A DNA stretch of 64,000 nt from Diplonema papillatum. Taxonomy: Eukaryota; Euglenozoa; Diplonemea; Diplonemida; Diplonemidae. Under the pieces are notes generated by a model that was not told the origin of the DNA, did not search any database, and was given only the letters and a program-made list of their open reading frames with translations. The stretch spans positions 1 through 64,000 of the forward strand of contig JAPJBO010001104.1 in NCBI GenBank assembly GCA_030068145.1. Direction: 5' to 3'. Shown in pieces: positions 18,401 to 30,239 of the stretch. Both the position numbers and the translations under genes were made by a program. Each line of letters starts with the position of its first letter. Positions within the stretch are counted from its first letter, which is position 1.

Positions 18401-19062
18401 TGATCGCAACCACCTGCGTCCTACTCGGGTGGTTCAGTTTTTTTTTACTTTTGTAATATCTTCCAGAGATGAGTCTTTGTTTGTGCGTGCCGGGCGATCG
18501 TTTTCCCACAGGTAAGAAATTCTGATCAACCACCAAAACACGCTGCCTACGTCTTTTTAGCCTGCACAAAACATTGAAGGGCAACCCGCAAGATTGTTAG
18601 TACTAAAAAAGAGCGCACTGGAATCCGAAGGAAACCCAAGAGGCGCTTCATAGCCATGTCTCGTCTATGAGGGGCCTTCATCAACTGCTCCGTTCGTTTG
18701 ATTGCACGGAGCGTATCAGGGCGGCTGCCGGAAGCGTCGCGTCTCAGCTTTTATTCACGTATTTAATTCAGCCCATTCCCGAGAGATACTCTCGCTCGCA
18801 ACCTTTTGGTCGTTCGCCTCGCCAAGCAGCAAACACCATCTTCTTATGCATTTTAAACTGTTTCTTGAAAGTTGAGTCATCCATTGACTCCACATTTTCC
18901 TTTGCTCGTCGCAGCAGGTGTATTCGATACATCAGCGCCTGAAACGAAGAGCTTTTAAGTGTTCTTTCCTTGCTATGGGGGGGTGCTCTCTTTTCGCTTC
19001 ACTCGACATGGTGCGAAGCGCGTTGGAGCCCGAATCCGATTCGGATTCATTTTATTTTTGTG
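18401..19062. other. No gene recognised
   Basis: Short frames without motifs. A Rep-J fragment lies at the left edge. Confidence 0.35.
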
Positions 19063-19181
19063 TTTCCGACGATCCCGAATGGACGTACAGATTGGTGTCG
19101 TTCGACCTTTTGTATGCTTGTGGAGTTCAGCTTCGTACGTGCTTGTGGTGATCGGTGGGTTTCCCATAATAAATGTTTTGT
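19063..19181 (+). repeat. Rep-G copy
   Basis: TTTCCGACGATCCCGAATGG, ACGTACAGATTGGTGTCG, TTCGACCTTTTGTATGCTTG. Related copies are at 46346-46480, 52572-52652, 53072-53113, and a second subtype (ATCCCGAAGGACGATCAG) at 19784-19898, 23404-23516 and 29300-29390. Confidence 0.65.
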
Positions 19182-19652
19182 CACGGTTGTGAAACGAATG
19201 GAATATTGTACATTATTGTATTTCCCCCGCCGACCAAGAATTATTGTATTTTTATTGTACATTATTGTACATTATTGTATATTATTGTACACTATTGTAC
19301 AGTTATTGTATATTATTGTACGATTATTGTACATTATTGTACACGCAGTGGTGCAGGGGGTAAGGCGTGTGGAAGGTTTACGACAGGTTTTACACGGAAT
19401 GACCCTGTGCCGAGCTGGAAATTCTTTGAGAAGGTGTTCGATCCGAGGGCTGAACCACCTTCCTACCACCCTAGCTACTCCACAGTAGTGTTTTTTGGGG
19501 GTTTTGCATGAGTTTTCCAGCTGAAACGCGGTAAAGAAGCCCTCATATTTTTTGTCCCAAATTGCCCCACTGTAGCTTGCCTTGCGTGGGCCCCCCTATC
19601 TGTACAATAAAAATACAATAAAATACAATAAACGATTCGTATCACAACCGTG
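19182..19652. mobile_element. Inverted-repeat element with ATTGTACA word array
   Basis: The left end CACGGTTGTGAAACGAAT (19182-19199) is inverted at 19633-19652 (ATTCGTATCACAACCGTG). Just inside each end are arrays of ATTGTACATT or TACAATAAAA (19201-19350; 19595-19635). The middle is unrelated unique sequence. No transposase. Confidence 0.65.
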
Positions 19653-19656
19653 TTTT

Positions 19657-19776
19657 GTTATCGTATCTTTTTTTTTTTTTTTTTTCCCGACGACAACTAG
19701 TGTCAGACTAGCCTACCCGAAGGCAGTTGACTCCTTTAGGCAAGATTTCTCTACCGGCGGAAGTTGTTTGGGTTAA
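19657..19776 (-). repeat. Rep-B copy with poly-T
   Basis: A T-run then CCCGACGACAACTAGTGTCA, GACTAGCCTACCCGAAGGC, CTTTAGGCAAGATTTCTC, TACCGGCGGAAGTTGTTTGG. On the minus strand this is a ~95-nt body followed by poly(A), as in a SINE-like retroposon. Other good copies: 23270-23364 (diverged), 37563-37640, 52676-52780, 63148-63240. Confidence 0.75.
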
Positions 19777-19932
19777 CGTCTTTTTTGTGTTACCGTCGAT
19801 CCCGAAGGACGATCAGTTTGGTGTCTTGCGACCTTTGTTTGTTTGGCAAGGAGTTTTGGTGACGCGCTTTAGTTAGAGAAAGAAAATAAGAAATAATTTT
19901 TTTTTTTTTTTTTTGAGAGGGCGTTGGTTTGG

Positions 19933-20203
19933 TACCAGGGAAAGCCTGCTACACGGGAGCCAAGCTTCACGTTCGACGGTACTGCAGAGCCACGGGCCTA
20001 CGGGTCAAGCGGCTACCGATTTCCCAAACTAAAGCATCAAGGCGTGGCGCACCTTGGGGCTTGGCGCTCGCGCTGAACACAAGCTCGTCGAGACGGTCAG
20101 CCGCAGGGCAGAGGACGGGGTGTGGCACTGTGCTGCCTCCGACTCAAGCTTTGCAAGCTGTGGTTGACCGTCACGTTCCTGGACCAGGAGCGGCCTTTTT
20201 CTT
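19933..20203 (+). repeat. Rep-A copy (full length)
   Basis: A ~270-bp repeat: GGTACCAGGGAAAGCCTGC, GGTACTGCAGAGCCACGGGC, AAAGCATCAAGGCGTGGCGC, CTCAAGCTTTGCAAGCTG, CCTGGACCAGGAGCGGCC, T-run. Other copies: 26474-26740, 28243-28470, 28660-28930, 40944-41088 (5' truncated), 56236-56510, 57482-57722, 57900-58063. Frequent 5' truncation with a constant 3' T/C-rich end suggests retroposition. Confidence 0.8.
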
Positions 20204-20461
20204 CTTTCTTGGGAGGGCGTACTAAGCCCCGCCGTACTTTCATGCTTTTTTTTGCTTCCGGCGATTCATTTGTTTTTTTTAGCGAAGGTTTTTGTGTTGG
20301 TACGTTCGGTGGGGAAGAAGAGACAGCGGGGTGGGTTTCAGGGAAGGCGCACGGTGCGCTGCAACAGCAGCTGTAGGCTACACCACGGTGTGCTGTCCGC
20401 TGCGCACGCCAAATCCGGTGTGGAATCCAGTGTGACACGCAAATCACAAACTACGAGAGCA

Positions 20462-20728
20462 AGGCACTCGAGGCTGCCTTGTGCTTACTTGGAAGGAGGG
20501 ACAAGCTATACAACTACAAAGTGGGTCATTTTTGCCAAACGCTTACGCCCGCGACTAAACCCAGATTTACCTGTGTTTCGTGTGGGCTACAGCGTTTTTG
20601 CCTCCTTTGATCTTGGAATATTGTTGAACTCATCGGCATTCCGATGACCACACACGGTTTTACCTCCTAATATTTCGCAACTGCAGGCTCCTCAAGTATT
20701 TCCTACAAAGCAGGTGTTTATACAAAAC
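20462..20728 (+). repeat. Rep-D copy
   Basis: CACTCGAGGCTGCCTTGTGC to CCTACAAAGCAGGTGTTTAT, with a ~45-bp insertion (ATTGTTGAACTCATCGGC) relative to 8360-8580. 20205-20460 to its left holds no recognised feature. Confidence 0.65.
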
Positions 20729-20960
20729 ACTCAACGTAGCTGCTTTGACTCCGAATGGAAGGGAGGAAATATAGAGGTATACAACACAATAAACACAATC
20801 TGACTTGTTCTTCGCTTACACCACCGTGTGTTGTTTTCTCACTCAGGACTTTGACCCGTTGTGTTTGTGTGATTTGTCGTGTTGGGGTAGACCCGCATGA
20901 CCTCACGTCCGTTCAACACGTAGTTCTAGCACTTGAGATCCCTTCCGTTCTTTGTCTGGC
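20729..20960 (+). repeat. Rep-C copy
   Basis: ACTCAACGTAGCTGCTTTGA to CTTCCGTTCTTTGTCTGGCA. Its right end differs from the copy at 13725. Confidence 0.7.
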
Positions 20961-22082
20961 AGCTAGGTTGTTCACCACTATCCCCCCCTGGAACTGCACC
21001 CGCATTGCTTGTTGCTGGCCGAGGCAAGTCAAGCGCGCAAACGTGGTACTGGCTCTGTCGGAAGGACAACACGGCTATCGCCCAAGCACCGTAAAGAAGC
21101 AACTATCAATGCGCAATCGATAAACCCGGACGAGCTAGCCAAAGGAGAAGCGAAGCACCCTGCGCGCGCCTGAACGCGACGATAAAGACGAGTTGAAGAG
21201 GCGAAAGCATGGCATATCACGTGCAACGAGATAAGACGCCGGCGATGCAGATTAACGCCACGGATTCTTTGCGGGAGTCATCCAGCGAACATCACCTGTG
21301 CATGTCCACCAACTGGCTGTCGTACTGCACACCTCAGAAGGTCGACCGCAGTAGAATCCACGAGTAATGGCCGAAACACCAATGAATGAGAACGCGCGCA
21401 ATCGGTCGGTAGCGCCGGCATTCAACCAACTGATGGGAAGACACGTCATGCCACCTCCCAACCCAAGCTCTTGCTGGCCATCGCGGTGCATCACGGTCGA
21501 TTGGGTCTAACCCTACCTTCTGGAGCTGCAGAGCATTGCCTGGCAATATTCTTGACCATGCGCCTTCGACGACGGTACTACCAGCAAGAGGCAACAGAAG
21601 GAGACTGGGGGGTGTTAGTTTGCTGTTGGTTTCCGTTCCTCTTTGCAGCCTGTTCCGGAAACGTTCCCTTCAAGACATACGTGCTTAAAGAAATGTGAAA
21701 GGCGGTCCACTCGCATGATCACAACAGAAAGTACCAATATTATGCGCGCGTTGGGTTTTGGGCGCACCAGATCCAGAAGAGAGCAGGATAGAGCACCGGT
21801 CTGGTTCTAGGAAGTAGGTGTGAGATCAGGCAAACCCTCGTGCGTTATTCCAAGGCTTAACAATGAGAGAGCGAGAGATACATAAAGAGAGAAAGAGACG
21901 GGTAAGAGTGCAGGGACCATCTCTCCGGGGGAGTTTCCGGTCTCCTCACTTCTCCTCTGTGCTACTGCGGTAAGCTTAAGTCGACACAGCAGGTGGGGAA
22001 GGCAGGTAATGGACGTAGAAATTTGTAGCTGTAGCCGTGGACTGTGGGCTGCACACAGACCTTGCAGGCAGGTGCGCATTTG
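20961..22082. other. No gene firmly recognised
   Basis: A plus-strand frame at about 21000-21160 reads a basic, non-repetitive peptide (ASQARKRGTGSVGRTTRLSP ... NPDELAKGEAKHPARA-stop) that might be a stranded exon. No family was recognised. The rest is unassigned, apart from a short GA-rich run at 21865-21900. Confidence 0.3.
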
Positions 22083-22206
22083 GTGTGTATTTTATTGTAT
22101 TTTATTGTATTTTATTGTATTTTATTGTATTTTATTTTATTTTATTTTATTTTATTTTATTTTATTTTATTTTATTTTATTTTATTTTATTTTATTTTAT
22201 TTTATT
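22083..22206. repeat. TATTTTATTG / TTTTA simple array
   Basis: GTATTTTATT repeats five times and then passes into (TTTTA)n. The same word makes up the cores of 42206-42300 and 43134-43220. Confidence 0.9.
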
Positions 22207-22391
22207 CAGGCTGAGTCAGTGTATATTATCTTCCTTGGGAGGGAGGCTTGTACATTAGTGAACACGCGACCTGGAGATGTCCGCAACCCGCAGTGGAGGT
22301 GGCCTCTGTACCTTCCCTTTTAAGCGGCGTTCCTAGTTGTTGGGGGACACTCGGCGCAGCTGCTCCACACGCGCACCTGTGTCCAGGCCTT

Positions 22392-22700
22392 ACGTTCAGC
22401 ATGCTGAACGTACTGATTTCAGCACGTTAATTTTCTTAGTTTCTTTTTGTACACATGCTGAATCAGTTCGTGTACAGGTGCTGAAATCAGTACGTTATCA
22501 GCACGTACTACCTTTTCTGCAGATTCATCTGGGGAATCAACCACAGTACCGGGGATTCCGGTCGGCAGATCCTGCTGTACCACCGCGACACTGGAGGGTT
22601 GAGGCCGGAGGAGAGGAGGCAGAGGCAAAGACATGCACGAGCCCCCTATGCTCTATTTCTTTTTTTGCCTGACCCTACGTGCTGATTTTCAGTAGGTATT
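22392..22700. repeat. Word array CAGCATGCTG / CAGCACGT
   Basis: CGTTCAGCATGCTGAACG, GATTTCAGCACGTTA, CATGCTGAATCAG, GTGCTGAAATCAGTACG, ATCAGCACGTAC and finally ACGTGCTGATTTTCAG near 22678. The words are self-complementary. A unique stretch separates the last member from the rest. Confidence 0.65.
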
Positions 22701-23269
22701 TAGCTCCAAAGGCAAAAGAGCTGCGTAAGCCCTGCCTGTGTCTTCACGTCGATTTACTTAAGCTGGTCTTCAGAACCTCCGGCAGTACTGCGCACCCACA
22801 GCTTCCCAACAATTTGTGGTTGGAGTAGCCGCAGCGTATACCCACGATGTGTTGTGGCTATTGTGGCCAGAACCTTTGTCCCCCATGACCCAGGGAAGCT
22901 GGGGTCCCATGTCACGTGATACGCGGAAAAAGGTTCGTGTCGACGGAATTGACGTCATCCCCCTGGCCGCTGGCCGTTGCCCTTTTTTCAATGGGCCGCA
23001 AAGGAAAATGATTATAGCCGCAAAGTATTGTGGGTAAATGTTACGGCTATCCCGACCACGTTGTGGCTGCCTCCGGTTGTCCGTTGAGGTTCCTTCTTTC
23101 GTGCGGTCTTTCTAGCGTTGTTCGTGGTTCAGAAGGCCGGTGTTTAAAGATGGGGCGAGGGACCTGGTCTCCGACGATGTAAGGGCGTATAGATTGGTGT
23201 CTTTTCTTGTAGAGTATTGAGGCTTGAAGAACCGGCATTTGAGAGTCTCCCAAGGGGAAAAGTATCTTC
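22701..23269. other. No gene recognised
   Basis: Overlapping short frames on both strands. No shared repeat was noticed. Confidence 0.35.
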
Positions 23270-23516
23270 CCGATGACAACGGGTGTCTGTCTGGCCCACC
23301 TGAAGGCAAGTTGGCTTCTTTTCGGCAGGGTTTCTCTGCCGGCAGAAGTTGTTTGGGTTAATGAGTTTTTTTTTGTGTTTCCGTCAATTCCAACGTTTTT
23401 TTTTGTGTTACCGTCGATCCCGAAGGACGATCAGTTTGGTGTCTTGCGACCTTTGTTTGTTTGGCAAGGAGTTTTGGTGACGCGCTTTAGTTAGAGAAAG
23501 AAAATAAGAAATAAGA
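23270..23516 (-). repeat. Diverged Rep-B then Rep-G (second subtype)
   Basis: 23270-23364 is a Rep-B variant (GATGACAACGGGTGTCTGTC ... GCCGGCAGAAGTTGTTTGGG). 23404-23516 repeats 19784-19898 almost exactly (GATCCCGAAGGACGATCAGT ... GTTTTGGTGACGCGCTTTAG). Confidence 0.65.
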
Positions 23517-23541
23517 TGCCAAAACCAGTTTGCTCGCCCTC

Positions 23542-24231
23542 TTACCGGGTGCTCAATTCGCTTCTCAGCCAGTTTGCCCACTCTGCGGCCTTGTCTTCCG
23601 ACTCTTGTACTCGTATCCGCTCGCAGACGCTCTTCATTGCAGCTTTGTTGCACCGCGAGAATTCGATCAGCACATCATTTAGCTTCGGCTCTCTACCGTA
23701 GATGGATTCAAGCCCAGCGGGTTCTGAAAAGCTCTGGAGGTGAGCCGCGTCGTTGGCTGTGAGGACGTGGTCTGCGTTTCCCGGCTGCTGACATCCTGGT
23801 ACCGTGCACTGTCGCCTCGTGTGTCGTGGCATGATCGCCCGCCGCACTAGGGCTTGCAGTATGTCAGTGGCGCCGTGACATTTTCGTAGACCGGCAAGGA
23901 CGCGCGGGTTTAGCAGGGCGGCGGGGGTTCCATCCTGCAGTAGCCGCCGTCGCAGGCCCGTGTCCCGTATGTGTTCTCGCGTCTTCCTTACAAAACGCCC
24001 CGGTTCGTCCATCTGCACATAGTCTTCTTCTTCGTGCGCGCACACGTGCGTGATCCCGGCTGCGTGGTAGCTCCACTCCAGGTCATACCGGCTGCGTGTC
24101 TTGTAGGCGGCGGTGGCGGCTGCATCGGCGGCGTTGATGGCCATGTTCTGCGCGTGACCCTTCGCCCACGTGATCTCCGGAGCGTCTTTCAGGACGACTG
24201 CCAGCGGGTCTCCTCTCCTCGCGCTCGCTGC
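23542..24231 (-). pseudogene. 3' end of a LINE ORF2: RNase H C-terminus and Cys/His tail
   Basis: Read on the minus strand, the frame (239 residues in all, ~229 of them up to 24231) opens with ITWAKGHAQNMAINAADAAA. This matches the C-terminal RNase H signature of LINE polyproteins (a GH.. motif followed by N..AD..A). A long helical region follows, with a Cys/His group (CTVPGCQQPGNADHVL), then the stop at 23542. RNase H removes the RNA strand during reverse transcription. The N-terminal part, including the first catalytic Asp and all of the RT, is missing: the coding sequence stops at the edge of the duplicated segment at 24231, so it was cut by insertion or rearrangement there. The LINE at 47498-50698 carries the complementary first part of an RNase H; whether they are one family needs alignment. 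Confidence 0.6.
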
Positions 24232-26024
24232 CCTTGTTCGGGTACTTGTCGCCGAATTCAAAACTACACGTGGCTGGGACTGCCCCCGCTGGACAGCTTC
24301 TAGAAAAGGATCGGTGCCGCCCCGCGTTTTATCGAGTGGCGGTGAACGCGCTCATCACACGAGCGCTCTTCTTTGCCACATCGACATCATCGGTCGTCAT
24401 CACCGTCAGCTTCACAACGGCGAGCACACTCCTGTAACATCGTCGCAGTCTCGGGTGTCTCGTCCTCTCGCGCCCACTGCAACCGGAGTGGACGGAATGG
24501 GGCCCTCTTCGCAGCTTTCGGGGTCCCTTTAGAGCTGCTGGCCGCAGGTCAACAGAATCCAGGTGACACGGAATGCGTTTCGTCAAAACATCGGCTGAGG
24601 CTGACAATAGAGTCCGCACCTCGCCCGTTAATTACACAGAAAGTCTTCTGTGTCGCTGACGTCGCCGACGATCTGACCCAAAAACGTATTCTCAAGTCAG
24701 CAATGGTGTCGCATTCAAACATTTCTCGACCAATAATGGGTTCGGGTATAGTGACACAAACTATCAACGCCGCGGGATATTGTGATGCTGTACCCTCAGA
24801 ACCCCGCATTCTGAGGCTGAGTGGGGGGCCCTTATCTTCTTCTGAGCATAGAACCCGGTTTCGCCTCAGAGGTCGCACACCCCACATGCACAGCATCGTA
24901 CTTGCCAGAATATTTCTGCCCAAACCCCTCCCCCCTGGCATCGTCTCATATTCCTCTCTTTTTGTACAATCGGAGGTCCTGAAGTCCCACCTTTTTGCCT
25001 TGGGCCCGGGGAGAGGGGGAGCAAATACTGCGCAGGATACAAGCCACCCTGGGATGCTCCTCAAAACCCGGAGTAGTTCTGAGAGTTCCTGCAGGAAAGG
25101 TAAAAATAAAAAATGGACCCCACCCTGAGTTCTGCCGGGTTTCTGCCGGGTTCTTGCCGGGTTCTTGGCGACTTCTTACCGACTTTCTACCGGGGTCTGG
25201 ATCACACCATTTGTGTTGCTTTTTTTTCTTTTTTCCTGACGACAACTAGTGTCAGGGACTTATATGGGTCGGAGAGATTTGGCCGGAAAGTTGGGAGTGC
25301 AGTGGGTGAAACTTGGGCAGTTGAACTGTTGTTGTTTTGGCAGAAGTTTCCGACGCTTCTCGCACGTTGGACACTGCTGTGTCATGCTCGCCCAGCCAGG
25401 TGCCAACTCGGCAGTCAGAACGCGCTGCGGCAAGAAGATCGGGTAAAGGCGTTGGGGCAACAGGTTCTCTTTGTGTTCCAACTGAGAACGTTAGCCCCGA
25501 TCTAATTGTCGTCAGCACCTGCTCCGGTCAATACAAGACAAAAAGGTGTCGAGGTCTACGTAATCTAGACTTCTCTGTGATTGCTAAATCCTCGCACATA
25601 GCTCCTGCATGCGTCAATTGGTATGCGAATCCCTGGATGATAACATTATACATTATTATAGGCAAAATCGAAAGACGGAGTCTCAAGGGAATCTCCCTTG
25701 ATCGCTGGCCGCATCTTTCCTTACCAAACCTGTAAGCTCGTCAGTGGCAGCTTTGAGGCGAGCAATTGCAAACTCATGTTCTATATACGGCGTGGTATCG
25801 GGATTTGTACCTTTCGTGGCACACAAGTGTAGTGTAGTGGTCGAGCTACGCCTTTTTACCCCGTTCTTGTTAGCAAGCACGCAAGTGCGAGGTTTGCGGG
25901 CAGCAACGCGGCCAGTCCCCAACAATAAGCCCGAAAAAGAAAGTGGTTCCGGGGGGGTTTGTATTTTTTTTTTTTTTTTCTTCCGACAGCTTCAGGGGTT
26001 TTTCCACTCACCAGTTTCGGGCCA

Positions 26025-26465
26025 AACCCGTGGTGAAAAAAAATTTCACTCCGGCAGAAAAGTTTTTCTGCCGGTGTGGTGTGGTGTGGGTGCCAGTCGA
26101 CACGTGCCTGTGTCTGTCTGTGTGTGGTACGCGTCGTTGACCTCGTAGCCCCATAAGCGGGGGTCCCTCTGGCCCTTCACCCCACTCAAGTTTGGGGTGC
26201 TAGCTCCCCACCCACACTTTTCCACTCACAACCCGCGCCCTTACCACCCACAACCCACGCCCCGACCACACACAACACGCACCCACTCCACCACCAGCGC
26301 CCACCACCCACGCCCACCCACACTGTCCACCACAACCCGCGCCCTGACCACCTACACCCAGCAACGCAAAATCCCTTTAGTGAAAAAAGTTTTTTCACCA
26401 AGCCCATTTTGGGAATTTTTTTTTTTTAGTGAATTTTTTTTTTTTCACTAAAGGGGAAAATCCCT
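26025..26465. repeat. Palindrome-rich stretch with CCCACAACCCGCGCCC words
   Basis: It holds GGTGAAAAAAAATTTCACT, CCGGCAGAAAAG/TTTTTCTGCCGG, then repeats of ACCCGCGCCCT and CACCCACGCCC, and finally CCCTTTAGTGAAAAAA with its inverse TTTTTTCACTAAAGGG (26376-26457). The last pair looks like short inverted ends around 26370-26460. The same structure is in the right copy at 55790-56225, with changes in the C-rich words. Confidence 0.65.
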
Positions 26466-26975
26466 GGACAGCTTAGGTACCAGGGAGCCTGCTACACGGG
26501 AGCCAAGCTTCACGTGTTCGGCGGTACTGCAGAGCACGGGCCTGCGGGTCCAGTGCTACCGATTTTCCCAAACGAAAGCATCAAGGCTTGGCGCACCTTG
26601 GGGCTCTGGCGCTCGCGCTGAACACAAGCTCGTCGAGACGGTCAGCCGCAGACGGGGTTGTGCACTGTGCTGCCTCCGACTCAAGCTTTGCAAGCTGTGG
26701 TTGACCGCCATCGTTCCTGGACCGGGAGCGGCGTCGCCTTTTTCTTTTTTGTGTTCTTCTTCTTTTCCGACAGCTTTCTTATCGTGTATTCTTCCGTCTC
26801 GGTTGTCGGATTTAGACCGTCGTTCTACATCCTAACGTAAACTATCTCCCTCCGTTTCTTCTTTTTTTCGTCTGGTAGTTGTTTTTTTTCTCCTCCAGCG
26901 ATAATATTTTGTCCAGGCGGCGCGGGGATGGGACTTTTTGCGACCCTCTTCATCCCAGCCACACTTGGAGGTGGT

Positions 26976-27990
26976 TCATTTTTCGACTGTTTCTTTCGAG
27001 TGAAGGTCGCTTAATGATCCGGGGTTTTTTTGAGCTTGAGTTCGATGTTTTTCGGCGGCTCTTCCGTTTTTCGTGCATGTCACTTTCGAAGCCATCGTTG
27101 AGCGACCTGTCGCCTTACGGTGCCAGTCAAGCTAGCACACTTTCTTCCATTTTCGACTGTTTCTTTCGAGTGAAGGTGGCTTAAGGATCCGGGGGTTTTT
27201 TAGCTTGAGTTCGATGTTTTTCGGCGGCTCTTCCGTTTTTCGTACATGTCACTTTCGAAGCCATCGTTGAGCGACCTGTCGCCTTACGGTGCCAGTCAAG
27301 CTAGCACACTTTCTTCCATTTTTGACTGTTTCTTTCGAGTGAAGGTGGCTTAAGGATCCGGGGTTTTTTTGAGCTTGAGTTCGATGTTTTTCGGCGGCTC
27401 TTCCGTTTTTCGTGCATGTCACTTTCGAAGCCATCGTTGAGCGACCTGTCGCCTTACGGTGCCAGTCAAGCTAGCACACTTTCTTCCATTTTCGACTGTT
27501 TCTTTCGAGTGAAGGTGGCTTAAGGATCCGGGGGTTTTTTAGCTTGAGTTCGATGTTTTTCGGCGGCTCTTCCGTTTTTCGTACATGTCACTTTCGAAGC
27601 CATCGTTGAGCGACCTGTCGCCTTACGGTGCCAGTCAAGCTAGCACACTTTCTTCCATTTTTGACTGTTTCTTTCGAGTGAAGGTGGCTTAAGGATCCGG
27701 GGTTTTTTTGAGCTTGAGTTCGATGTTTTTCGGCGGCTCTTCCGTTTTTCGTGCATGTCACTTTCGAAGCCATCGTTGAGCGACCTGTCGCCTTACGGTG
27801 CCAGTCAAGCTAGCACACTTTCTTCCATTTTTGACTGTTTCTTTCGAGTGAAGGTGGCTTAAGGATCCGGGGGTTTTTTGAGCTTGAGTTCGATGTTTTT
27901 CGGCGGCTCTTCCGTTTTTCGTGCATGTCACTTTCGAAGCCATCGTTGAGCGACCTGTCGCCTTACGGTGCCAGTCAAGCTAGCACACTT
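26976..27990 (+). repeat. 6 x ~170-bp tandem array
   Basis: TTTCGACTGTTTCTTTCGAG recurs at about 26983, 27153, 27322, 27492, 27661 and 27831. Each unit contains GGATCCGGGG, GAGTTCGATGTTTTTCGGC and GAGCGACCTGTCGCCTTACG. Alternating variants (GTACATG/GTGCATG; TTTCGAC/TTTTGAC) suggest a two-unit higher-order repeat. The duplicate locus 56726-57240 has three units. Confidence 0.92.
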
Positions 27991-28954
27991 CTTCCACAGT
28001 TCACTTGAGCTTTCTTTTTTCTGTACTTTCTTTCTCCCTTGTCGGTCATTCTAGGTGATGAAATTTCTTCAGTGATCATTTGTCCAGACGGGGTGCGACT
28101 GCCAAACTTTCCACGTCCGTAACGTCTTTCTCGTCAACGGCAGCAAGTGTCCACCCAGAGGTGATTGATTTCCTTCGGCAGGGGGTTCTCCACCGGCGGA
28201 AGCTTGATTCTACGTTCTTCACTTTCTTTTTTCTCCAACGGCGGTACTGCAGAGTCACGGGCCTACGGGTCAAGTGGCTACCGATTTCCCAAACTAAAGC
28301 ATCAAGGCGTGGCGCACCTTGGGCTTGGCGCTTGCGCTGAACACAAGCTCGTCGAGACGGTCAGCCGCAGGGCAGAGCGGACGGGTTGTGGCACTGTGCT
28401 GCCTCCGACTCAAGCTTTGCAAGCTGTGGTTGACCGTCACGTTCCTGGACCAGGTGCGGCCTTTTTCTTCTTCTTCTTCAAACGGCGGCAACTGTCGGAC
28501 AAGGCCACGAAGGTGGCCGTTTCCTTGAACTTGAGTTCAAATTATTTTCTTTCTCCCAGCGGCGGTTAGTGCTTTTTTTTGTTACCGTCGATCCCGAGGG
28601 CCTGTTATTTTCTTGTGCTTCCGACGGTTTCTTTTTTTTTTTTTCCTGTCGACAACTTAAGTACCAGGGAAAGCCTGCTACACGGGAGCCAATCTTTACG
28701 TGTTCGGCGGTACTGCAGAGCCACGGGCCTACGGGTCAAGTGGCTACCGATTTCCCACACTAAAGCATCAAGGCGTGGCGCACCTTGGGGCTTGGCGCTC
28801 GCGCTCGTCGAGACGGTCAGCCGCAGGGCAGAGCGGACGGGGTTGTAGCACTGAGCTGCCTCCGACTCAAGCTTTGCAAACTGTGATGTTGACCGTCACG
28901 TTCCTGGACCAGGAGCGGCCTTTTTCTTTTTCTTTGCTTCTTCTTCTTCTTCTT

Positions 28955-29094
28955 CCTGTCGACAACTTGTGTCAGATTAGCCACCGGGGGGGTCGGTTCC
29001 TGCAGGCAGGGCCCCCGTCCAGAAACTGCTTGGGTGCAGACTTGCATGGCTTATTCCTTCCAAGCGTATGACTACTGACAGGATCAACCAGGTT
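28955..29094 (-). rRNA. SSU (18S) rRNA 5'-end fragment next to a Rep-B remnant
   Basis: On the minus strand 29094 to about 29035 reads AACCTGGTTGATCCTGTCAG, then TAGTCATACGCTT ... AAGCCATGCAAGTCTG. This is the very conserved 5' terminus of eukaryotic small-subunit rRNA, with substitutions and a short altered segment. Only ~60 nt match. It stops at sequence resembling Rep-B (28955-29034), so it is a stranded fragment or pseudogene, not a working gene. Confidence 0.75.
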
Positions 29095-29927
29095 TCTTGC
29101 CACACAAACCAGACTGGACCGATACCCGAGATTGTATCAGTGCTTGGTGGACCCCTCCTGAAGGCACGAGCACCAGCAGACAAATGACCAGCTCTTCCCT
29201 TTTATGCCCAGATCATTTTCCACTCGAAACTTCTTTCAAACAGAAAGTCTGAAATTTTCCGAAACCCTTCGTCGACTTCGACAAAAAAAAAACTCTTTCT
29301 TTTCGTGCTTTCGTTCCATCCGAAGGACGGTCAGTTTGGTGTCGCACTTTGGCGGCCTTTGCTTTGTTGCGATGGCTCTTCGTTTTTAAAGTGCAAGTTT
29401 TGTGGGTGAGGTTCGTTTTGAGTGCATTTTTGTGGGTGAGGCCCGTCATTTTTTAATTGGCAAACATAAATACTGGGGTGTGCTGCGGAACATCTTTCAA
29501 AAGGTCGGGAGCCAGTGCTGGAGGAGAGAGGAATACAAGCGAAACGGCCGGTGTGTGGGTATAATTGAACAAGAATAGAGGGAACAAAAGCAAGGCAAAG
29601 AGTAGAGAGAACACATCAAACCTCTCCAAGCCTCTCCGCCCACCTGTAAGTGTTCTCATGGTCATCGCTACCGCGCTGACTGGTCATTGTTGGGCATTGA
29701 GCGCTGTAAAGTTTGAAGTAAAGGGAACAACGAGAAGGGAAGGGAACCAACGAAGTCCCTCATTTCAAGAGGTACGGAAAGGAGATAATGGCAGAGTAAA
29801 GGGGGGGGGGGAATCTGAGTTTAATGTTTAGACAGGATACTTCCTCTCATGCATGTTTGATGCCAGCATCAAGCCTTCTTCGAAGAAAGTGCAAAATAGA
29901 AAAGGGAAAAAGGAAACGGGTAAAATT
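29095..29927. other. No gene recognised; Rep-G fragment
   Basis: 29300-29390 matches the second Rep-G subtype (CCGAAGGACGGTCAGTTTGG). GTTTTGTGGGTGAGG occurs twice near 29398 and 29428. The rest is unassigned. Confidence 0.4.
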
Positions 29928-30050
29928 TTGTTGAACGCTTACGCCCGCCACTAAACTCAGATTTACCTGTGTTTCGTGTGGGCTACAGCACATTTACCTC
30001 CTTTGATCTATCGCAACTGGCAGCCTCCTCAAGAATTTCCTACCTTATAC
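29928..30050 (+). repeat. Rep-D copy (3' half)
   Basis: GTTGAACGCTTACGCCCGCC through CTATCGCAACTGGCAGCC to an A-run. Confidence 0.65.
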
Positions 30051-30239
30051 AAAAAAATAAGATAGAGAACGTATCAAAACAAGCCACAGGGTGTCCTACG
30101 CAGCCCCAGGCTCTTACCAACCCACCTGCATGTCCATCAGTGGCATCGCTACCGCGCTGACCGTTCCGAACAAGAGGAAAAACAAGGGGCGGCGGCCTTC
30201 TGTCTTTCTTATTCCCGACGCGTGTGTGCGCACCCGTTT

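Larger units (their letters stand above)
24231..28821. repeat. Segmental duplication, left copy (4.6 kb)
   Basis: 24231-28821 and 53993-58063 are nearly identical in direct orientation about 29.8 kb apart, starting at CCCTTGTTCGGGTACTTG and ending inside Rep-A at GAGACGGTCAGC. A few substitutions and small indels separate them: for example CGCATCTTTCC versus CGCACCTTTCC, and GCAATTGCAAACTC versus GCAATCGCAGACTC. The inner 170-bp array has six units here and three in the right copy. Contents: C-run repeats at 24820-24960, palindrome-rich stretch (26025-26465), Rep-A copies, the array, Rep-B remnant at 28135-28205. Frames such as 24373-25128 (plus) or 25683-25925 (minus) show no recognisable family. 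Confidence 0.95.

Noticed and set aside
24373..25128. 251-residue plus-strand frame, duplicated at 54135-54890
   Set aside because: It crosses C-run repeats and changes composition along its length. Its preservation in both copies is explained by the recent duplication, not selection.
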